Assembly: GCF_004004565.1 (NCBI RefSeq)
Contig: NZ_SACM01000001.1
Span: forward strand, 992,001-1,056,000
Direction: 5' to 3'
Length of the DNA: 64,000 nt
Source: Inhella crocodyli
Lineage (GTDB): Bacteria; Pseudomonadota; Gammaproteobacteria; Burkholderiales; Burkholderiaceae_C
The translations under genes and the position numbers were made by a program. This document shows, piece by piece, positions 1 to 8,909 of this stretch. How positions within the stretch are numbered: position 1 is the first letter of the stretch; the number at the start of each line of letters is the position of its first letter. The notes under the pieces are model-generated. The model had not been told where the DNA came from and searched no databases. It saw only the letters and a list, made by a program, of their open reading frames with translations.

Positions 1-647
1 ACCTGAGGTGCCAAGACTTTGATGGCGTCTTGGCGGTTCTGGGTGGCGTAGCAAATGTCCTGCTGCTTGGGTTCGCGCACCTGGGGGAAGCGTCGGCGGA
101 CGGCCGCCAGGATGTCGGCCGCATCGTCCACGCTGAGGGTCGTTTGTGTCACCACGGCCAACTTCTCACTTTGCCGCAGTTGCACCCGGTCGACGTCGAC
201 CACGTCCTCGACCAAGTGAATGCCCTCGCTCAACTGTCCCATGGTGCCTTCCACCTCGGGATGGCCTTTGTGGCCGATCATGATGAACTCGTAGCCCTCT
301 TTGGCGAGCTTGGCGACCTCGACGTGCACCTTCGTCACGAGCGGACAGGTGGCGTCAAAGACCTGGAAGCCGCGCGCTTCGGCCTCGCGACGCACTGCCT
401 GACTGACCCCGTGCGCGCTGAACACCAAGGTCGCTCCAGCGGGCACGTCACTCAACTCCTCGATGAAGATCGCCCCTTTGGCCTTGAGATCGTTCACCAC
501 GTACGTGTTGTGCACGATCTCGTGTCGCACATAGATGGGCGCACCGAACTTGGTCAGCGCGCGCTCGACGATTTCGATGGCCCGATCCACGCCGGCACAA
601 AAACCTCGGGGCTCAGCCAGCACCACCTCTTGCGTGATTGGCGTCAT
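1..647 (-). CDS. ispH: 4-hydroxy-3-methylbut-2-enyl diphosphate reductase (partial, 3' end off the window)
   Basis: IspH carries out the last step of the MEP isoprenoid pathway, reducing HMBPP to IPP and DMAPP with a [4Fe-4S] cluster. About 215 N-terminal residues lie in the window; the C-terminal third continues past the left edge. Visible family motifs are [10 protein letters not shown] (first cluster Cys, about residue 17), the HEIVHN segment, [12 protein letters not shown] (second Cys, about 101), [13 protein letters not shown], and [10 protein letters not shown] (third Cys) at the window edge. The ATG at 647 overlaps the TGA of the upstream fkpB gene (ATGA), so the two are translationally coupled. 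fkpB-ispH is a common pairing in proteobacteria. Confidence 0.95.
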   Translation of the reverse strand, partial: MTPITQEVVLAEPRGFCAGVDRAIEIVERALTKFGAPIYVRHEIVHNTYVVNDLKAKGAIFIEELSDVPAGATLVFSAHGVSQAVRREAEARGFQVFDATCPLVTKVHVEVAKLAKEGYEFIMIGHKGHPEVEGTMGQLSEGIHLVEDVVDVDRVQLRQSEKLAVVTQTTLSVDDAADILAAVRRRFPQVREPKQQDICYATQNRQDAIKVLAPQ

Positions 648-1096
648 CGCAGCACCCCGATCACTTGCACCTCGAAGCGCAGCGGCACGCCCGCCAAAGG
701 GTGGTTGAAGTCGAACAGCACCCAGTCCGGCCCCACCTCGGCCACGCGGCCGGCAAAGTGCTCGCCGCCGGTGGGCGTGGGGAACGTGATGACATCACCG
801 ACCGTGTATCGCTCGTCCGGATCCCCGTGTTCGTCCAGCAAGCGGCGGCTGACCCGCTGCAGGAGTTCGGGGTTGTGCGCCCCGAAGGTGGCATCCGCAG
901 GGAGGTCAAATCCCTCACGCGCCCCTTCCGGCAGCCCGATCAGGCACGCCTCCAGCGCGGGCGACAACGCCCCCGTGCCCAAGGTCAAGGTGGCCGGCTG
1001 TTGGTCAAACGTGTCGACCAGGGCATCGCCATCGGGCCCGCTGAGGCGGTAGTGCAAGGTCAGGAAATCGCCGGCGGCGACAAGTCGGTCGGTCAT
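644..1096 (-). CDS. fkpB: FKBP-type peptidyl-prolyl cis-trans isomerase (FkpB/SlpA type)
   Basis: This is a small cytoplasmic PPIase of the SlyD/SlpA subgroup, 150 residues from the ATG at 1096 ([18 protein letters not shown]). The FKBP core is interrupted by the insert-in-flap region typical of this group: GxGxLxPALE-like text near residue 50 ([17 protein letters not shown]), then the [18 protein letters not shown] segment and a VGDVITFPT flap. The reading frame is open 12 codons further upstream, but the downstream ATG begins the conserved domain and is preferred. The gene overlaps ispH by four bases and is divergent from radC across about 60 bp. Its role as a folding helper or chaperone is inferred from the family. 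Confidence 0.9.
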   Translation of the reverse strand: MTDRLVAAGDFLTLHYRLSGPDGDALVDTFDQQPATLTLGTGALSPALEACLIGLPEGAREGFDLPADATFGAHNPELLQRVSRRLLDEHGDPDERYTVGDVITFPTPTGGEHFAGRVAEVGPDWVLFDFNHPLAGVPLRFEVQVIGVLR

Positions 1097-1157
1097 GGTC
1101 GGCGCGGGCAAGCCCACGTCACACAGGGACAAAGGGGGGCGATTCTAGAATTTCTCC

Positions 1158-1832
1158 ATGTCCATGGCCGACCTTCCTCCCAGCAGCCGTCCCAGAGAAA
1201 AGCTGTTGGAGCGGGGCCCTGAATCGCTGAGCGACGCCGAACTGCTGGCCTTGCTGCTGCGGACGGGCGTGGCAGGCACCGGCGTTTTGCAACTTGCCGA
1301 CTCGCTCTTGCAGCGTTTCGGCGGCATCTCAGGCTTGCTGCAACAAGACGCCAGCGCCTTGCAATCGGTCAAAGGCTTGGGACCGGCCAAGCGGGCCGAA
1401 CTGGCCGCGGTGCTGGAGTTGGCCCGCCGTGCGATAGAGCAACCGATGGCCGAGCGTCCCGTCCTGAACGACCCGGGGTCGGTGCAACGCCTGCTTCGGC
1501 TGCGATTGGCGCACAAGCCCCACGAAGTGTTTGCGGTGCTCTTCCTGGACGCACAACTGCGCTTGATCGCTTTGGAAGAGTTGTTCCGGGGCAGCCTGAC
1601 CCACACCGCGGTCCACCCCCGGGAGGTGGTCGTGCGGGCCCTGGCCCTGCACGCCCACGCCGTGGTGTTGGCGCACAACCACCCCAGCGGCGTGTGCGAG
1701 CCCAGTGGGGACGACCGCCGGCTGACCGAGCGACTGGCGGCTGCCCTCCACCTGGTGGACGTTCGCGTGCTTGACCACGTGGTGGTTGGGCAGGGAACGT
1801 GCCGATCGTTGGCCGAGATGGGGTGGATCTGA
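1158..1832 (+). CDS. radC: RadC family (JAB/MPN-domain) protein
   Basis: This 224-residue protein has the full RadC layout. An N-terminal helix-hairpin-helix part contains a repeated [11 protein letters not shown]-type motif near residue 75. A C-terminal JAB1/MPN domain carries the metal-binding signature HNHPSG at about residues 173-178, followed by a downstream Asp in [11 protein letters not shown]. Despite its name, RadC has no firmly established DNA-repair role in enterobacteria, and its biochemical activity is unsettled. The stop codon TGA shares its last base with the ATG of the next gene (TGATG), so the Smr-domain gene is probably co-translated. The usual start at 1158 gives a length equal to the family norm of about 220. 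Confidence 0.93.
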   Translation: MSMADLPPSSRPREKLLERGPESLSDAELLALLLRTGVAGTGVLQLADSLLQRFGGISGLLQQDASALQSVKGLGPAKRAELAAVLELARRAIEQPMAERPVLNDPGSVQRLLRLRLAHKPHEVFAVLFLDAQLRLIALEELFRGSLTHTAVHPREVVVRALALHAHAVVLAHNHPSGVCEPSGDDRRLTERLAAALHLVDVRVLDHVVVGQGTCRSLAEMGWI

Positions 1833-2473
1833 TGGCCAGCCCCCCCCTCAAAGGCCTGGACAGCCTGGCCTCGGTCCAGCGCGTGCTGCGCGAACGCCGC
1901 GCCGCCCAAGAGGCCGCCGAAGCCGCGGAACGCGAACGGTTGGCGCGGCTGGCCCGAGAGCGCAACCTGTTCGCACAAACGGTCGGGGCCGTGCATGCCA
2001 TGCCGGACCGTGGCCTGGCCCAAGTGCCTCGGCCACGCCCCACGCCAGAGCCGCGCAGTCGCGAGCGCGACGAGCAAGCCGTTCTGGCGCAAGCACTGAG
2101 CGACGACTTTGACGTTGACTCCTTGCTGGAGACCGACGAAGACCTGTCCTTCCGACGACCGGCCTTGCCGCCGCAAGTGCTGACCAAGCTGCGGCGCGGG
2201 CAATGGAGCATCCAGGCCCAGCTGGATCTGCACGGCCTGCGCAGCGACGAAGCGCGCGAAACCCTCGCGGCTTTTTTGCAGGACTGCCAGCTGCGAGGCA
2301 AGCGCTGCGTGCGCGTCGTCCACGGCAAAGGCCACGGCTCGCCGGGCAAGGAGGGCGTCCTGCGCGTCAAGGTGCGGCGTTGGCTGGTCCAGCGCGACGA
2401 GGTGCTGGCCTTCGTCCAAGCCACGCCGGTCCAGGGCGGCGCTGGCGCGCTGGTGGTGCTCCTGCAGGGCTGA
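1832..2473 (+). CDS. Smr-domain protein (SmrA-like, possible endonuclease)
   Basis: This 213-residue protein begins at the ATG overlapping the radC stop. The N-terminal half is charged and Ala/Arg/Glu rich with a likely coiled coil (about residues 20-50). The C-terminal third is a small MutS-related (Smr) domain with the two family motifs LDLHG (about 130-134) and HGKG (about 163-166). Smr domains of this stand-alone class have nicking or RNA-cleaving activity in some characterised members; which applies here cannot be read from sequence. An upstream in-frame start at 1799 lies inside radC and is less likely given the tight TGATG junction. Confidence 0.85.
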   Translation: MASPPLKGLDSLASVQRVLRERRAAQEAAEAAERERLARLARERNLFAQTVGAVHAMPDRGLAQVPRPRPTPEPRSRERDEQAVLAQALSDDFDVDSLLETDEDLSFRRPALPPQVLTKLRRGQWSIQAQLDLHGLRSDEARETLAAFLQDCQLRGKRCVRVVHGKGHGSPGKEGVLRVKVRRWLVQRDEVLAFVQATPVQGGAGALVVLLQG

Positions 2474-2474
2474 G

Positions 2475-2873
2475 TCAGGCCCCAGCTCGGTTGCGCATCC
2501 AGTCGGCCGTGCCGGCGAAGGACTCGGCCAATCGCACCCGCAAGGGGTCGGGCACCGCGACGGCCACCATGGCTTCACCCATGCACGCCAGCCAGTCGTC
2601 GCGCTCGCGAATGCCGATCGGAAACGGCAGGTGTCGCGCTCTCAGCCGAGGATGGCCGAAGCGCTCGATGTAATGGTCGGGGCCCCCCAGCCACCCGCAA
2701 AGAAACCAGAACAGCTTGTCGCGAGACCCGTCCAGATCGGTGGGGTGCAAGGCCCGCAGGTGCGCGTACTGGGGCTCCAAATCCATCAGGTCGTAGAAGG
2801 CGTCGACAAGGCCGCGCACGGCCCCTTCCCCTCCCAAGGCCTCGAACGGCGAAATCGGCGCCGCCTCAGACAC
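2475..2873 (-). CDS. Group II truncated haemoglobin
   Basis: This 132-residue globin belongs to the 2/2 truncated class. It shows the N-terminal PFEALGGEGAVRGLVDAFYDLM helix with Tyr at the expected B10 position (residue 27), the RDKLFWFLCGWLGGP E-helix region, and the proximal haem ligand His81 in HPRLRARHLPF, followed by ERDDWLACM. Group II members bind O2 and NO and are usually linked to oxygen or nitrosative chemistry. The start is GTG at 2873, overlapping the stop of the MinD-like gene by eight bases; no usable ATG exists before the conserved helix. It is the last gene of a diguanylate cyclase - MinD-like - globin unit. Confidence 0.9.
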   Translation of the reverse strand: MSEAAPISPFEALGGEGAVRGLVDAFYDLMDLEPQYAHLRALHPTDLDGSRDKLFWFLCGWLGGPDHYIERFGHPRLRARHLPFPIGIRERDDWLACMGEAMVAVAVPDPLRVRLAESFAGTADWMRNRAGA

Positions 2874-3618
2874 CGACGATCGTCTGGGCCAAGTGCTTGA
2901 GGCCCAATGCCGCGTTGCTGCCTGGATTCAGTTCGAGCAACAGCTGCCGCTTCAACACCGCTTGCCGCACCGCCTGATCGTTGGGGATCTCCCCCCACAA
3001 ATCCAGCCGGAAAGCGCCCTGGGCCGGCGCAAAGCGCGCCAGCACCGCCTGCAACTGACCGCACACCACCTTGCCCTCGCCGGGCCGGTTGGCCTGGTTC
3101 AACACCAAGCCCACGCTCTTGCGCTGCTGGGTCGTGGCCAGCACCTTGATCGTGGCGTAAGCGTCGGTGAGCGAGGTGGGTTCGGGCGTGGCCACCACCA
3201 ACACGTCGGCCGCCAAGCTGACGGCATAGAGCACCACGTCAGAGATGCCAGCCCCGGTGTCGATCAGCACCCAGTCAAAGCGAGGCTTGACCTGCTCGAT
3301 GATGGCCAACAACTTCTCGCGCACGTCGGGTGTCAGGCGGGAGTACTCGACCATGCCTGAGCCGGCCAGCAGCACGGAGAACCCCCCCGGCGCCGGCAGG
3401 ATGGCCTGCTCCAAGGTGCACTTCTCCGTGAACACATCGTGCAAGGTCAGCTTGGGATGGAGGTTCAGCACCACGTCCAGGTTGGCCAGACCGAGGTCCG
3501 CATCCAGCACCAAAACGCGGTGACCGCGCGCCGCCAAGGCTGCCGCCAAATTGGCCGTGACGAAGGTCTTGCCGACCCCGCCCTTGCCACTGGTCACGGC
3601 CAGCGTGCGGGCGGTCAT
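2866..3618 (-). CDS. MinD/ParA-family ATPase (FlhG/FleN-like)
   Basis: This 250-residue P-loop ATPase has the deviant Walker A KGGVGKT at residues 12-18, switch regions VLDADLGLANLDVVLNL and DWVLIDTGAGISDVV, and VVATPEPTSLTDAYATIK. These are the signatures of the MinD/FlhG group that controls flagellar number or placement. The N-terminal activation helix (DQAxxLR) of classical FlhG is absent because the protein starts directly at the first strand, so the role is uncertain. Its position next to cheR-cheD-cheB supports a motility link. ATG at 3618 overlaps the TGA of the diguanylate cyclase (ATGA); the 3' end overlaps the globin start. MinD proper is less likely without minC/minE nearby. Confidence 0.85.
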   Translation of the reverse strand: MTARTLAVTSGKGGVGKTFVTANLAAALAARGHRVLVLDADLGLANLDVVLNLHPKLTLHDVFTEKCTLEQAILPAPGGFSVLLAGSGMVEYSRLTPDVREKLLAIIEQVKPRFDWVLIDTGAGISDVVLYAVSLAADVLVVATPEPTSLTDAYATIKVLATTQQRKSVGLVLNQANRPGEGKVVCGQLQAVLARFAPAQGAFRLDLWGEIPNDQAVRQAVLKRQLLLELNPGSNAALGLKHLAQTIVGV

Positions 3619-4334
3619 GGCGCCTCCTGGGGAATGATGGCAAAGAGCATCGATTTCTCGTCGGCGGTGACCACCGATTCGGTCTGGGGCTCGAAGCAAG
3701 CCCGGTTGCGTCCCTCCGCCTTGGCGCGGTAAAGCTGCCGGTCGGCGCGCTCCACCCAGAGCAAGGGGCTGGACCGCACCCACTGCGGCGCAAAGGCCCC
3801 CCCGAGGCTGACGGTCACGCGCAAGCGTTCGGTCAGCGAAATGGCCACCGACGCGGCCTCGACTTCCGCGCGGATGCGTTCGGCCACGGTCGGCCCGAAA
3901 CTCGGGGGGCAATTCGGCAGCACCACGCCAAACTCTTCCCCGCCAATGCGAGCCACGGTGTCCATGGGCCGCACCGCGCCGGCGATGGCCGCCGCGACCG
4001 CTTTGATGACCTCGTCGCCGCTGGCATGACCATGGGTGTCGTTGACGCGCTTGAAGTGATCGATGTCCAAGACCAACAACAGCGCCGGCTCACCCGCACG
4101 TGCCACGCGGTCGATTTCGCGCTCCAAGACCATCTCGAAGCTGCGACGGTTGGCCAGCCCGGTGAGGGGGTCGCGGTTGGAAAGGTCGGCCAAGGCGTCA
4201 ATGACCCCCTGCAACCACAAGACGCTGTAAGGCTCAGCATCGGGCAACAGGGCACCCGCTTGCTCCAGCAACTGCAAGGCGGGCTCCAACTGGAGCTGGC
4301 GCAGTTCGGGCAGCGATCGAGAGGCGTCGGCCAT
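3615..4334 (-). CDS. Diguanylate cyclase (GGDEF domain, GGEEF variant)
   Basis: This 239-residue soluble protein makes c-di-GMP. About 55 N-terminal helical residues with no recognisable sensor domain precede a complete GGDEF domain: DPLTGLANRRSFE, DIDHFKRVNDTHGHASGDEV, and the active-site loop RIGGEEF. An allosteric inhibitory I-site RxxD (RPMD) lies just before the active loop, so product inhibition is expected. No signal peptide or membrane segment is seen. The ATG at 4334 is chosen because longer versions of the frame run into the divergent cheR region. It is the first gene of a three-gene unit with the MinD-like ATPase and truncated globin, divergent from cheR. Confidence 0.92.
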   Translation of the reverse strand: MADASRSLPELRQLQLEPALQLLEQAGALLPDAEPYSVLWLQGVIDALADLSNRDPLTGLANRRSFEMVLEREIDRVARAGEPALLLVLDIDHFKRVNDTHGHASGDEVIKAVAAAIAGAVRPMDTVARIGGEEFGVVLPNCPPSFGPTVAERIRAEVEAASVAISLTERLRVTVSLGGAFAPQWVRSSPLLWVERADRQLYRAKAEGRNRACFEPQTESVVTADEKSMLFAIIPQEAP

Positions 4335-4478
4335 CAATTGGGGCAGGCTATGGGTTCGATCCAGTCTAGCAGTGGGGGCTACAGCCGCTGACCCCCGTGT
4401 CGATACTAGGGCGTCGGGTGCAAGTGCGCTCCCACAATCAGTTAGCAATTTCGCCGTCTGTCCGGACCGTTTCATCCC

Positions 4479-5306
4479 ATGGCCGCTTCTGTCGATCAGG
4501 AATTCACCTTCGCCAAGAGCGACTTCGAACGGGTGCGCAAGCTGATCTATGGCCACGCCGGCATCAGCTTGCACGAGGGCAAGCAGGCCATGGTGTACAG
4601 CCGCCTGTCGCGCCGGCTCCGTGAAACCGGGCACAGCAGCTTCCAGCAGTACCTGGACGACCTCGAGCGCAGTAGCGGCCCCCAGGCCGACAAGGAATGG
4701 CAAGAGTTCGTCAATTGCCTGACGACCAACCTCACCTCGTTTTTTCGCGAGGAGCACCACTTCCACGCCCTCGCCGATGAACTCAAAGGTTGGGGCAGCA
4801 AGCCACTGCGCATCTGGTGCTGCGCGGCCTCCACGGGCGAAGAGCCTTACTCGCTTGCCATCACTTGCCACGAAGCCATTGGCAACCTGAACAACGTGCA
4901 GTTGGTGTGCTCCGACATCGACACCAATGTCTTGGCCACCGCCCGCCGCGGGGTGTACGACGCCGAGGCCCGAGGGCTCTCCCCCCAGCGTTTGCGGAAC
5001 TATTTCATGCGGGGAACGGGTGCCAATGCCGGTCGGATTCGGTTCAAACCCGAACTCACGCGCAACATCGACTTCCGGGTGGTCAACCTCATGCACACCC
5101 AGTGGCAATTGGGCGAACCCTTTCACATGGTGTTCTGCCGCAACGTGATGATTTACTTCGATGCCCCGACCCAACGCAAAGTGCTGGAACGCATTCACAA
5201 GGTGATGGCACCGCATTCCCTGCTGTTCGTCGGGCACTCGGAGAACTTCACCGAAGCCAAGGACTTGTTCCGTCTAAGGGGCAAGACGATTTACGAGAAG
5301 GTCTGA
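4479..5306 (+). CDS. cheR: Chemotaxis protein methyltransferase CheR
   Basis: CheR methylates glutamates on chemoreceptors using S-adenosylmethionine. The 275-residue product has the N-terminal all-helical CheR domain (FERVRKLIYGHAGISLHEGKQAMVYSRL) and a C-terminal methyltransferase domain. The latter has the SAM-binding loop WCCAASTGEEPYSLAI, an acidic residue in VCSDIDTNVL, and FCRNVMIYFD. There is no extended C-terminal tail beyond the catalytic fold. It begins a rightward cheR-cheD-cheB set with intergenic gaps of about ten bases, so the three are probably one transcript. Receptors, cheA and cheW are not in the window. Confidence 0.95.
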   Translation: MAASVDQEFTFAKSDFERVRKLIYGHAGISLHEGKQAMVYSRLSRRLRETGHSSFQQYLDDLERSSGPQADKEWQEFVNCLTTNLTSFFREEHHFHALADELKGWGSKPLRIWCCAASTGEEPYSLAITCHEAIGNLNNVQLVCSDIDTNVLATARRGVYDAEARGLSPQRLRNYFMRGTGANAGRIRFKPELTRNIDFRVVNLMHTQWQLGEPFHMVFCRNVMIYFDAPTQRKVLERIHKVMAPHSLLFVGHSENFTEAKDLFRLRGKTIYEKV

Positions 5307-5316
5307 AAGCCCAAGC

Positions 5317-5985
5317 ATGAGCAGCCTCCCTTCATCGAGCGCCGCCAGCACCATGCTGGGCGGCGGCGCGGCGGCCACCGCCTGGGTGAACCGCCTCAAG
5401 GCGCAGCCCCGCAAGAGTGGCGAGGCCTCGTTCTTCTTTTATGACTCCCACTTCAAGGCGGCGGCGGTCAAGGTGCTGCCGGGTGAGTACTTCGTGGACA
5501 CCGAGGACGTCCTGATCCAAACCACCCTGGGTTCGTGCATCGCCGCGTGCTTGTGGGATCGGGTGGCGATGGTGGGCGGCTTGAACCACTTCATGCTGCC
5601 GGAAGGCAACGGCGAGTCGGGCCGTTACGGACTGTTCGCCATGGAACTCTTGATCAACGAGATGCTCAAGCGTGGCGCCAACAAGGGCCGCATGGAAGCC
5701 AAAGTGTTCGGCGGGGGCGCCGTCATCAGCGGCATGAGCAGCATCAACGTGGGGGAGCGCAACACCAACTTCGTGCTCGACTTCCTGAAGACCGAGCGCA
5801 TTCCGGTCGTGAGCAAAGACGTGCTGGACGTGTACCCGCGCAAGGTGTGCTTTTTGCCGAAGAGCGGCAAGGCCATGGTCAAGCGCTTGGCAGCCGCCAA
5901 CGACGCCCTGCTGGCCCAAGACCGCACGGCCGTCCAGAAGGTCGCCCCGGTGGCAACCAGCGGCGGTTCGATCGACCTGTTCTGA
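5317..5985 (+). CDS. cheD: Chemoreceptor glutamine deamidase CheD
   Basis: CheD deamidates specific glutamines on methyl-accepting chemotaxis proteins. The 222-residue protein carries the catalytic Cys in TTLGSCIAACLWD and the catalytic His in GGLNHFMLPE, followed by SGRYGLFAMELLINEMLK and the KVFGGG strand. The N-terminus is about 40 residues longer than the minimal CheD fold and low in complexity (Ser/Ala/Gly rich up to residue 25), and the C-terminus adds about 20 residues. It sits between cheR and cheB as in many proteobacteria. Confidence 0.95.
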   Translation: MSSLPSSSAASTMLGGGAAATAWVNRLKAQPRKSGEASFFFYDSHFKAAAVKVLPGEYFVDTEDVLIQTTLGSCIAACLWDRVAMVGGLNHFMLPEGNGESGRYGLFAMELLINEMLKRGANKGRMEAKVFGGGAVISGMSSINVGERNTNFVLDFLKTERIPVVSKDVLDVYPRKVCFLPKSGKAMVKRLAAANDALLAQDRTAVQKVAPVATSGGSIDLF

Positions 5986-5997
5986 GAGACATTTGGT

Positions 5998-7077
5998 ATG
6001 GCGAAGACGCGCGTGGTGGTCGTGGACGACTCGGCACTGGTTCGGTCCATCCTCACCGAGATCATCAACAAGCAGCCGGACATGGAATGCATCGGCGCCG
6101 CCAGCGATCCGCTGGTGGCCCGCGAAATGATCCGCAACCTGAACCCCGACGTCATCACCCTCGACGTCGAAATGCCCCGCATGGACGGCATCGACTTTTT
6201 GTCGCGGCTGATGCGTTTGCGGCCCATGCCGGTGGTGATGGTCAGCACGTTGACCGAACGTGGCGCGGAGGTCACGCTGAAGGCCTTGGAGTTGGGCGCG
6301 GTGGACTTCGTGGCCAAGCCCAAGATTGGTGTGGCCGACGGCATCCGCCAACTGGCATCGGACATCACCGACAAGATTCGCATTGCCGCACGGGCACATG
6401 TGCGCCGCGTGGCGGCGGCACCAGCGCCCGGTGCGCCGGCAGCCGTCGCGCCAGCTCCGGTGGCCAATGTGGGCCGACTGTCCACCGAGAAGATCATCTT
6501 CATCGGGGCCAGCACCGGCGGCACGGAAGCCACGAAAGACGTGCTCGTCAACCTGCCCGCCGATTGCCCGGCCGTGTGCATCACCCAGCACATGCCACCT
6601 GGGTTCACGACCAGCTACGCCCAGCGACTGGACAGCCTGTGCAAGATCCGGGTCTCCGAGGCTCGCGATGGCGAGCGCATCTTGCCGGGCCACGGGTACC
6701 TGGCGCCGGGGGGCAAGCAGTTCAGCGTGGAGCGCTCGGGCGCCAACTACATCGCTCGCGTCGTCGATGGCGAACCCGTGAACCGTCACCGCCCTTCGGT
6801 GGAGGTCTTGTTTTTGTCGGCCGCCCGGGTGGTGGGACCCAACGCGCTGGGCATCATGCTCACGGGCATGGGCGCCGACGGGGCGGCCGCGATGAAGGTG
6901 ATGCGCGACGCCGGCAGCTACAACCTCGTGCAAGACGAGGCCTCGTGCGTCGTTTTCGGCATGCCCCGCGAAGCCATCAATGCGGGGGCCGCGCACGAGG
7001 TCCTGCCCCTCAAGGACATTGCGCCAAAGTTGCTGGAGCGGCTGCGGGCCTCGGGCGGCTCGATGACGCGGGTTTGA
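5998..7077 (+). CDS. cheB: Chemotaxis response regulator protein-glutamate methylesterase CheB
   Basis: CheB removes receptor methyl groups when phosphorylated by CheA. The 359-residue protein has an N-terminal receiver domain with acidic pair Asp10/Asp11 and phospho-acceptor Asp56 ([10 protein letters not shown]). An Ala/Pro-rich linker (about 140-158) leads to a C-terminal methylesterase. The triad is visible: Ser172 in GASTGG, His198 in QHMPPGF, Asp294 in GMGADGA. Spacing matches the enterobacterial enzyme with a constant offset. It follows cheD by 12 bases and ends the che set; the next gene, hemW, is convergent. Confidence 0.97.
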   Translation: MAKTRVVVVDDSALVRSILTEIINKQPDMECIGAASDPLVAREMIRNLNPDVITLDVEMPRMDGIDFLSRLMRLRPMPVVMVSTLTERGAEVTLKALELGAVDFVAKPKIGVADGIRQLASDITDKIRIAARAHVRRVAAAPAPGAPAAVAPAPVANVGRLSTEKIIFIGASTGGTEATKDVLVNLPADCPAVCITQHMPPGFTTSYAQRLDSLCKIRVSEARDGERILPGHGYLAPGGKQFSVERSGANYIARVVDGEPVNRHRPSVEVLFLSAARVVGPNALGIMLTGMGADGAAAMKVMRDAGSYNLVQDEASCVVFGMPREAINAGAAHEVLPLKDIAPKLLERLRASGGSMTRV

Positions 7078-7086
7078 AGGACTGCG

Positions 7087-8271
7087 TCAGCGGCTTGGCG
7101 AGGAGGGCAAGAACAAAGCCTGGAGGTCGTTCAAGAAATCGAAGCCGCGGGCCGTGGGCTGCAGGCGCGCGGGGTCGTCCTCCAGCAAGCCTTGTGCAAC
7201 GCCCAATTCGCGGGCACGCGCCAAGGCCGACAAGGGCAAGCCCGTTCGCTCGGTGAACAGCGTCAAAGGCACCCCTGCCGACAGTCGCAACGCGTTCATG
7301 GCGAACTCGAACGGCAGATCGGCGCGAGCGACTTCGTGCTCGTTGCTGACCGCTTGACCCAGCGGAGCCTCCTGGAGGTACCGGCGCGGTTCGCGCCAGC
7401 GCACTTGCCGCAGGATTCGATGCGGAAAGCTGATCTTGCTGTGGGCCCCAGCCCCGATGCCGAGGTAGTCACCGAACTCCCAGTAGTTGGTGTTGTGCAC
7501 GCATCGGTGCCCTGGCCGCGCGTGGGCCGACACTTCATAGCGCTCCCACCCTTGAGCCCGGGTGCGCGACGCAATCAAATCCAGCATGTCGCTGGCCAAG
7601 TCGGCATCGGGCACGTTCGGGGGCTCCACCGCGAACCTGGTGTTGGGCTCCAAGGTCAGGTGGTACAGGGACACGTGAGGCGCTTGCAGCCTCTCCAACT
7701 CGTCCAGCTCGGCGGCCAACTCGTCCAGGGTCTGGTCGGGCAAGGCGTACATCAGGTCCAGGTTGAAGGTGTCGAAAGCAGCCCGAGCCTCCTCCACAGC
7801 GGCTCGCGCCTGTGCCGCATCGTGGACACGACCCAGCCGGTGCAGCTTGGCGTCGTTGAAGCTTTGCACGCCAACGCTGAGACGGGTCACGCCCGCTTCA
7901 CGGTAGCCGCGAAACCGATCGATCTCAAAGGTGCCGGGGTTGGCTTCCAGGGTGATCTCGCAGCCGGGTTCGAGCGGCACGCGAGCCCGCAGGTCGCTCA
8001 GCAACTGCGCGATGTGCCGCGGCGTGAACAAGCTGGGCGTGCCTCCGCCGATGAACACCGACACCACAGGACGGCCCCACACCAGCGGCAAGGCCGCCTC
8101 CAGGTCGCTGCACAGCGCTTCCAAGTAGGTCTGCGCCTGCTCGTCGCTCAGCCCTTGCGCACTTTCGTGCGAGTTGAAGTCGCAGTACGGGCACTTGCGC
8201 AAACACCAGGGCAGGTGCACGTACACGGCGAGCGGCGGCAGGGCCGCCAACTGCAAGGTGCCCGGGCGCAT
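7087..8271 (-). CDS. hemW: Radical SAM haem chaperone HemW
   Basis: This 394-residue radical SAM protein shows the cluster motif CLRKCPYCDF. The residue two after the third Cys is Phe rather than the Cys of coproporphyrinogen III dehydrogenase HemN, which marks the HemW haem-chaperone group. Further motifs are FIGGGTPSLF, EANPGT, GVQSFN and the C-terminal HemN_C part with LRLSAGVPL. The ATG at 8271 starts 27 bases after the rdgB stop and leads straight into the radical SAM barrel (PPLAVYVHLPWC); longer versions of the frame overlap rdgB. It is the last gene of the leftward kinase-phosphatase-rph-rdgB-hemW unit. Confidence 0.93.
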   Translation of the reverse strand: MRPGTLQLAALPPLAVYVHLPWCLRKCPYCDFNSHESAQGLSDEQAQTYLEALCSDLEAALPLVWGRPVVSVFIGGGTPSLFTPRHIAQLLSDLRARVPLEPGCEITLEANPGTFEIDRFRGYREAGVTRLSVGVQSFNDAKLHRLGRVHDAAQARAAVEEARAAFDTFNLDLMYALPDQTLDELAAELDELERLQAPHVSLYHLTLEPNTRFAVEPPNVPDADLASDMLDLIASRTRAQGWERYEVSAHARPGHRCVHNTNYWEFGDYLGIGAGAHSKISFPHRILRQVRWREPRRYLQEAPLGQAVSNEHEVARADLPFEFAMNALRLSAGVPLTLFTERTGLPLSALARARELGVAQGLLEDDPARLQPTARGFDFLNDLQALFLPSSPSR

Positions 8272-8297
8272 CCAATGCCGGGCCTTGTCCAAGCCGT

Positions 8298-8909
8298 TCA
8301 ATCCCAGCCCCACGTGCCCCGCAGTTGCGACAGCAACACCGACATCGCCTGCGCACGGTGGCTGTGCGCTTGCTTCTCTTGGGCGCTCCAAGCGGCCACA
8401 CTTCGATCGCTGCCCAGCGGCTGCACGATGGGGTCGTAGCCGAAACCGCCCTCTCCTTGGGGCGCCTTCAACACCACCAAAGGCCAACGGCCCAGCGCCA
8501 CCAGCGGCTCCGGGTCGTTGGCGCTGCGAACCGCCACCAGGGCGCACACGAATCGTGCGTGGCGATTCTCGATCGCTGCCATGCGACGCAACAGCTCGGC
8601 GTTGTTGGCAGCGTCCCCTTGCCCGGCACCGGCATCTCGCGCAAACCGAGCACTGCGCACGCCCGGCAGTCCGCCCAAGGCATCGACGCTCAACCCCGAG
8701 TCGTCGGCCAAGGCGGGCAAGCCCGAGACCTGGGCGGCGTGGCGGGCTTTGGCCAAGGCGTTTTCAACGAAGGTGAGGTGCGGCTCTTCGGCTTCCGGAA
8801 TGTCGAGGGTGCCTTGGGGAATCAACGCGATGCCCAATGGCTGCAACAAGTCCTGCAACTCCACCAACTTCTTGGCGTTGTTGGAGGCCAAGACCAAACG
8901 TCGCGTCAT
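8298..8909 (-). CDS. rdgB: RdgB/HAM1 family non-canonical purine NTP pyrophosphatase
   Basis: RdgB hydrolyses dITP and XTP to monophosphates and so cleans the nucleotide pool. The 203-residue protein shows the family opening [18 protein letters not shown], the acidic metal-binding segment [34 protein letters not shown], and the C-terminal GGFGYDPIV with SHRAQA. The ATG at 8909 overlaps the TGA of rph by four bases; rph-rdgB-hemW is a frequent proteobacterial order. Confidence 0.95.
   Translation of the reverse strand: MTRRLVLASNNAKKLVELQDLLQPLGIALIPQGTLDIPEAEEPHLTFVENALAKARHAAQVSGLPALADDSGLSVDALGGLPGVRSARFARDAGAGQGDAANNAELLRRMAAIENRHARFVCALVAVRSANDPEPLVALGRWPLVVLKAPQGEGGFGYDPIVQPLGSDRSVAAWSAQEKQAHSHRAQAMSVLLSQLRGTWGWD

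Noticed and set aside
1142-1151. Palindrome ATTCTAGAAT between fkpB and radC
   Set aside because: It is only 10 bp, does not match a known operator such as LexA, and its position just before radC could be chance.
5332-6996. A 554-codon minus-strand frame across cheD and cheB
   Set aside because: It is antisense to two well-supported chemotaxis genes, and its translation is His/Asp/Arg rich without motifs.
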